Positions 5,587 through 6,005 of a stretch of DNA of 6,005 nt are shown here, one piece after another (within the stretch, counting starts at the first letter, position 1; the number at the start of each line of letters is the position of its first letter). Where the stretch lies: positions 1 to 6,005 of the forward strand of contig JAJYDP010000326.1 in the NCBI GenBank assembly GCA_021777365.1. Reading direction: 5' to 3'. The notes beneath the pieces were generated by a model. It did no database searches. It worked only from the letters and a program-made list of their open reading frames with translations, and was not told where the DNA came from. This DNA comes from Chloroflexota bacterium (GTDB taxonomy: Bacteria > Chloroflexota > Limnocylindria > Limnocylindrales > CSP1-4). Both the position numbers and the translations under genes were made by a program.

Positions 5587-5590
5587 ATGA

Positions 5591-6005
5591 GTGGCCGAAC
5601 CCGAGCCGGATGGCGCCTCGCTCGTCAACGACGTCCGAGGCGGCGACCTGAAGGCCTTCGAGGCCTTCTACCGCCGGTACGAAGGTGCCGTCTACCGGAC
5701 CGCGCTCGCGCTGCTGCGGGACGAGATGGCCGCCGAAGAGGTGGTCGTTGACACGTTCCTGCGCGCGCACGGCGCCCGCGTGCGCCTGGATCCCGCGCGC
5801 TCGCCGCTGCCGTGGCTCCAGCGGATCGCCGTGAACCTCTGCCTCAACCGTCTCCGGCGCCGCCGCCTCGGACTCGAGCCGCTGCCCGACCAGGTGCCGT
5901 GGCCCGACGAGGCCGTCACCGCCCCCGAGTCGGCGGCCGAACGGCGCGAGATCACCGTGGCGCTCGCCCGCGGGATCGAACGGCTCCCCGCCCGGATGCG
6001 CGCCG
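5591..6005 (+). CDS. ECF-type RNA polymerase sigma factor, 5' part (3' end outside window)
   Basis: From the GTG at 5591 the frame is open to the window edge, giving 138 visible residues of a sigma-70 family ECF protein; these usually have 160-200. Such proteins direct core RNA polymerase to a small set of promoters, often for stress or envelope functions. Region 2 covers about residues 10-70: LVNDVRGGDLKAFEAFYRRYEGAVYRTALALLRDEMAAEEVVVDTFLRAH, written here in parts as LVNDVRGGDLKAFEAFYRRY (11-30), EGAVYRTALALLRDEMAAEE (31-50) and VVVDTFLRAH (51-60). The last part stands where DLVQETFLRAW is usual. PWLQRIAVNLCLNRLRRRR (74-92) is the end of region 2 and start of the linker. A Pro/Asp/Glu-rich linker follows, then region 4 begins at ERREITVALARGIERLPARMRA (117-138). 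Its DNA-binding helix-turn-helix and any anti-sigma gene lie outside the window. It is about 700 bases from gcvPB, so it is a separate unit. Confidence 0.9.
   Translation, partial: MAEPEPDGASLVNDVRGGDLKAFEAFYRRYEGAVYRTALALLRDEMAAEEVVVDTFLRAHGARVRLDPARSPLPWLQRIAVNLCLNRLRRRRLGLEPLPDQVPWPDEAVTAPESAAERREITVALARGIERLPARMRA

Larger units (their letters stand above)
4885..5590. other. Structured intergenic region between gcvPB and the sigma factor gene
   Basis: About 700 bases with no credible gene. Open frames exist on both strands, but their products are Arg/Gly/Pro/Ala-rich, cross the repeats without any recognisable domain, and lack convincing ribosome binding sites. In order, the stretch holds a strong hairpin after gcvPB, a hairpin with a triplicated 3' arm, a plain stretch at about 5091-5280 in which I see nothing definite, a small hairpin (5282-5305), a 43-bp tandem duplication (5334-5426), a 15-bp imperfect repeat (5434-5468), and a 9-bp inverted repeat (5483-5507). 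The last 85 bases lead into the sigma factor gene and must hold at least its ribosome binding site. The density of inverted and tandem repeats exceeds that of the coding part and suggests structured RNA or regulatory DNA, though high GC alone produces many hairpins. Confidence 0.7.

Noticed and set aside
5587..5751. ATG at 5587 as start of a gene behind AGGAGG
   Set aside because: The ribosome site touches this ATG with no spacer and the frame is Arg-rich. The GTG at 5591 gives a clear ECF sigma factor.
4761..5770. Minus-strand open frames of 130-204 codons across the intergenic region and the sigma factor start
   Set aside because: The products are low complexity and partly translations of the tandem repeats, with no recognisable motif; one overlaps the sigma factor gene antisense. 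One stretch near 5100-5250 looks slightly more protein-like, but not enough to call.

Overview
The window is very GC-rich DNA with dense coding on the + strand and strong G/C bias at third codon positions. It carries a glycine cleavage system in the split P-protein layout (separate GcvPA and GcvPB). That layout occurs in many lineages, including Firmicutes, Thermotogae, Chloroflexi and some deep Actinobacteria. Together with the GC content it suggests a free-living high-GC bacterium such as a Chloroflexi- or Thermoleophilia-like lineage. No marker here fixes the phylum, so the assignment is weak.

Layout: positions 1-372 hold the 3' part of a Nudix hydrolase gene. After 27 bases comes gcvT (400-1497), then a 51-base gap, gcvH (1549-1935), a 4-base gap, gcvPA (1940-3301), and gcvPB (3298-4884), which overlaps gcvPA by 4 bases (ATGA). 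All are on the + strand and closely spaced, so they probably form one transcription unit. The products are the T protein (aminomethyltransferase), the H protein (lipoyl carrier) and the two halves of the PLP-dependent P protein. Together they break glycine down to CO2, ammonia and a methylene group on tetrahydrofolate. The fourth component, the L protein (dihydrolipoyl dehydrogenase), and the lipoylation enzymes are not in the window.

Positions 4885-5590 form a roughly 700-base stretch with no credible gene but much repeat and hairpin structure. In order it holds a terminator-like hairpin after gcvPB, a hairpin whose 3' arm is tandemly triplicated, a small hairpin, a perfect 43-bp tandem duplication of a UUCG-capped hairpin with complementary flanks, and a 9-bp inverted repeat. 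This is the least ordinary part of the window.

At 5591 a GTG start behind a strong AGGAGG site opens an ECF-type (sigma-70 family) RNA polymerase sigma factor gene. It runs off the right edge at the start of region 4. I see no clear new multi-gene system. The main leads are the structured region upstream of the sigma factor gene and a few sequence oddities in the P-protein subunits.
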